Source of the DNA: an uncultured Collinsella sp.
GTDB lineage: Bacteria; Actinomycetota; Coriobacteriia; Coriobacteriales; Coriobacteriaceae
Reading direction: 5' to 3'
Assembly: GCA_900554585.1 (NCBI GenBank)
Contig: USHS01000068.1
Span: forward strand, 1 to 7,020
DNA: 7,020 nucleotides
Every line of letters begins with the position of its first letter. Position 1 is the first letter of the stretch. The position numbers and the translations under genes are program-made. The notes under the pieces are model-generated. The model was not told the origin of the DNA. It searched no databases and worked only from the letters and a program-made list of their open reading frames with translations. Positions 6,430 through 7,020 of this stretch are shown piece after piece.

Positions 6430-6864
6430 TTACGAGAAGAAGAGGTCAAGCAGAGCCTCGTCGTCATCGTCCTCATCGGCCGCGGCGCGGTCCCAAACCT
6501 CAAGGTGGTCGTAGTTGCCCACAACCGTGACCTCGCGGTCAAGGTTCGCCTGCTTGCGGAGAGACTCAGAAAGACCGATACGACCGGCGCTGTCCACATC
6601 CATCGACGTGGTGCGCTTGTTGATCGCCCTCATGAGCTTCTGGTCGTTGATGTCACGCGGGTTAAAACCCTCGTGGCCCTCACGACCCGCGAAGAGTCCT
6701 TCGACCCACTTATCGAAGGCCTCGGCAGAGAACACGTACAGAGCATCGACATCCAGGGCTTTGAACACGCGAACGTGCTCTCCAAGTTCCTCGCGAAGGG
6801 GTGCAGGCAGGGACAGACGACCTTTTGCATCGAGATTGCGCTCGTATGCACCAGTCATTCCCAT
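6430..6864 (-). CDS. mraZ: MraZ, transcriptional regulator of the dcw cluster
   Basis: MraZ is a DNA-binding protein of the AbrB/SpoVT fold that forms rings and, in E. coli, represses its own operon by binding TGGGN direct repeats upstream. The 144 residues contain two copies of the fold. The first carries the conserved DAKGR (12-16) followed by LSLP, and the second DSAGR (91-95) followed by IGLSESLRKQANL. VTVVGNYDHLEVWD (112-125) is the typical end of the second repeat. After it comes a strongly acidic tail (about 130-140, DEDDDDE) ending LLDLFFS. The ATG at 6864 is chosen because GGAGG lies six bases upstream; a second ATG two codons later is twice as far from it. It is the first gene of the operon and sits directly behind a promoter with candidate MraZ boxes (6949-7003), which fits autoregulation. 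Confidence 0.96.
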   Translation of the reverse strand: MGMTGAYERNLDAKGRLSLPAPLREELGEHVRVFKALDVDALYVFSAEAFDKWVEGLFAGREGHEGFNPRDINDQKLMRAINKRTTSMDVDSAGRIGLSESLRKQANLDREVTVVGNYDHLEVWDRAAADEDDDDEALLDLFFS

Positions 6865-6870
6865 GTGCGC

Positions 6871-6878
6871 CCTCCCCT
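6871..6878 (-). promoter_or_regulatory. Ribosome binding site of mraZ
   Basis: AGGGGAGG on the minus strand, ending six bases before the ATG at 6864. This is a strong Shine-Dalgarno and decides between the two nearby ATG codons (6864 and 6858) in favour of the first. Confidence 0.85.
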
Positions 6879-6900
6879 CGGTTACTCAGATGGCACGTAC

Positions 6901-6917
6901 GCGGGGAACCACCCCGC
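6901..6917. repeat. 17-base inverted repeat, copy 2 (leader of mraZ)
   Basis: The plus strand reads GCGGGG-AACCA-CCCCGC, a perfect six-pair dyad with a five-base centre. In the transcript it would form a stable GC stem (GCGGGG-UGGUU-CCCCGC) about 36 bases before the mraZ start codon. Its core matches copy 1 at 6938-6954 in 12 of 13 bases. Confidence 0.75.
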
Positions 6918-6932
6918 CTGTCGACGTCATTA

Positions 6933-6961
6933 ATAATATGGGGAACCGCCCCATTTTTCAA
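6933..6961 (-). promoter_or_regulatory. Promoter of the mraZ-rsmH-ftsL-ftsI-murF-mraY-murD operon
   Basis: On the minus strand there is TTGAAA (-35, 6961-6956), a 17-base spacer, and TATTAT (-10, 6938-6933). Each hexamer matches the housekeeping sigma consensus in five of six bases and the spacing is ideal. Transcription would start near 6927, giving a leader of about 62 bases. It is the only strong promoter seen in the window, so it probably drives the whole cluster. Confidence 0.75.
6938..6954. repeat. 17-base inverted repeat, copy 1 (inside the mraZ promoter)
   Basis: The plus strand reads ATGGGG-AACCG-CCCCAT, a perfect six-pair dyad with a five-base centre. It fills nearly all of the space between the -35 and -10 hexamers, so a protein bound here would block RNA polymerase. 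The centre and inner arms match copy 2 (6901-6917), while the outer two pairs differ yet remain complementary. Confidence 0.75.
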
Positions 6962-6995
6962 CACCTTTCCCCACCCCTTCCCCCACCCTCCCCCA
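6949..6995 (-). promoter_or_regulatory. Candidate MraZ operator: repeated TGGGG boxes
   Basis: On the minus strand TGGGG occurs with its T at 6995, 6985, 6973 and 6953, and a degenerate TGTTG at 6963. The steps are 10, 12, 10 and 10 bases, so the spacers are 5, 7, 5 and 5 bases. In E. coli MraZ is known to bind TGGGN direct repeats with five-base spacers upstream of mraZ, and this array has the same form and place. The last box lies between -35 and -10, and the degenerate one overlaps the -35, as expected for a repressor site. Assignment to MraZ is inference from this match. Confidence 0.65.
6969..6994 (-). other. Strong G-quadruplex motif upstream of the mraZ promoter
   Basis: The minus strand has five G-tracts of 5, 3, 5, 4 and 4 bases, separated by loops of A, T, AA and T. 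This easily satisfies the usual four-tract rule with very short loops. It lies just upstream of the -35 on the non-template strand and overlaps three TGGGG boxes. Whether it folds in the cell is unknown; the G-tracts may exist only because the operator boxes are G-rich. Confidence 0.55.
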
Positions 6996-7020
6996 CCACT
7001 CCACCCCCTAGCTATTGGGC

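Noticed and set aside
6922..6929. Overlapping short palindromes GACGTC and GTCGAC in the mraZ leader.
   Set aside because: Six-base palindromes are expected by chance and nothing nearby extends the symmetry.

Overview
The window is one stretch of a division and cell wall (dcw) gene cluster, with every gene on the minus strand. Read in the direction of transcription (right to left) the order is: regulatory region (about 7020-6865), mraZ, rsmH (mraW), an ftsL-like gene, a class B penicillin-binding protein (ftsI/pbpB), murF, mraY and the first 158 codons of murD, which runs off the left edge. The genes are tightly packed: gaps are 3 to 20 bases except about 90 bases before ftsL and about 120 bases before murF. 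No terminator-like hairpin with a T-run was seen between them. They therefore look like one operon read from a single clear promoter upstream of mraZ, possibly with a weak secondary start before murF.

Organism (inference): a GC-rich bacterium, most likely an actinobacterium. The FtsI with a long disordered cytoplasmic tail, the short MraZ and the general protein style fit the class Coriobacteriia (Collinsella or Olsenella-like gut bacteria). This is from memory of sequence style, not from a search. There are no mobile elements, RNA genes, CRISPR arrays or signs of gene transfer.

How the genes work together: MraZ is a DNA-binding repressor of its own operon. RsmH methylates 16S rRNA. FtsL-like and FtsI are septal membrane proteins, FtsI being the cross-linking transpeptidase. 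MurF finishes the UDP-MurNAc-pentapeptide, MraY transfers it to the lipid carrier to make lipid I, and MurD adds D-glutamate earlier in the same pathway. murE, which usually lies between ftsI and murF, is missing from that place.

The most interesting parts are: (i) the mraZ upstream region, which carries a good promoter (TTGAAA-17-TATTAT), a run of TGGGG boxes about every 10 bases that look like MraZ operators, a very strong G-quadruplex motif, and two 17-base inverted repeats whose outer pairs differ but still match; (ii) MraY, which seems to lack its first membrane segment although its catalytic residues are intact; (iii) murF, mraY and murD, which sit in one reading frame separated only by two TAG codons.
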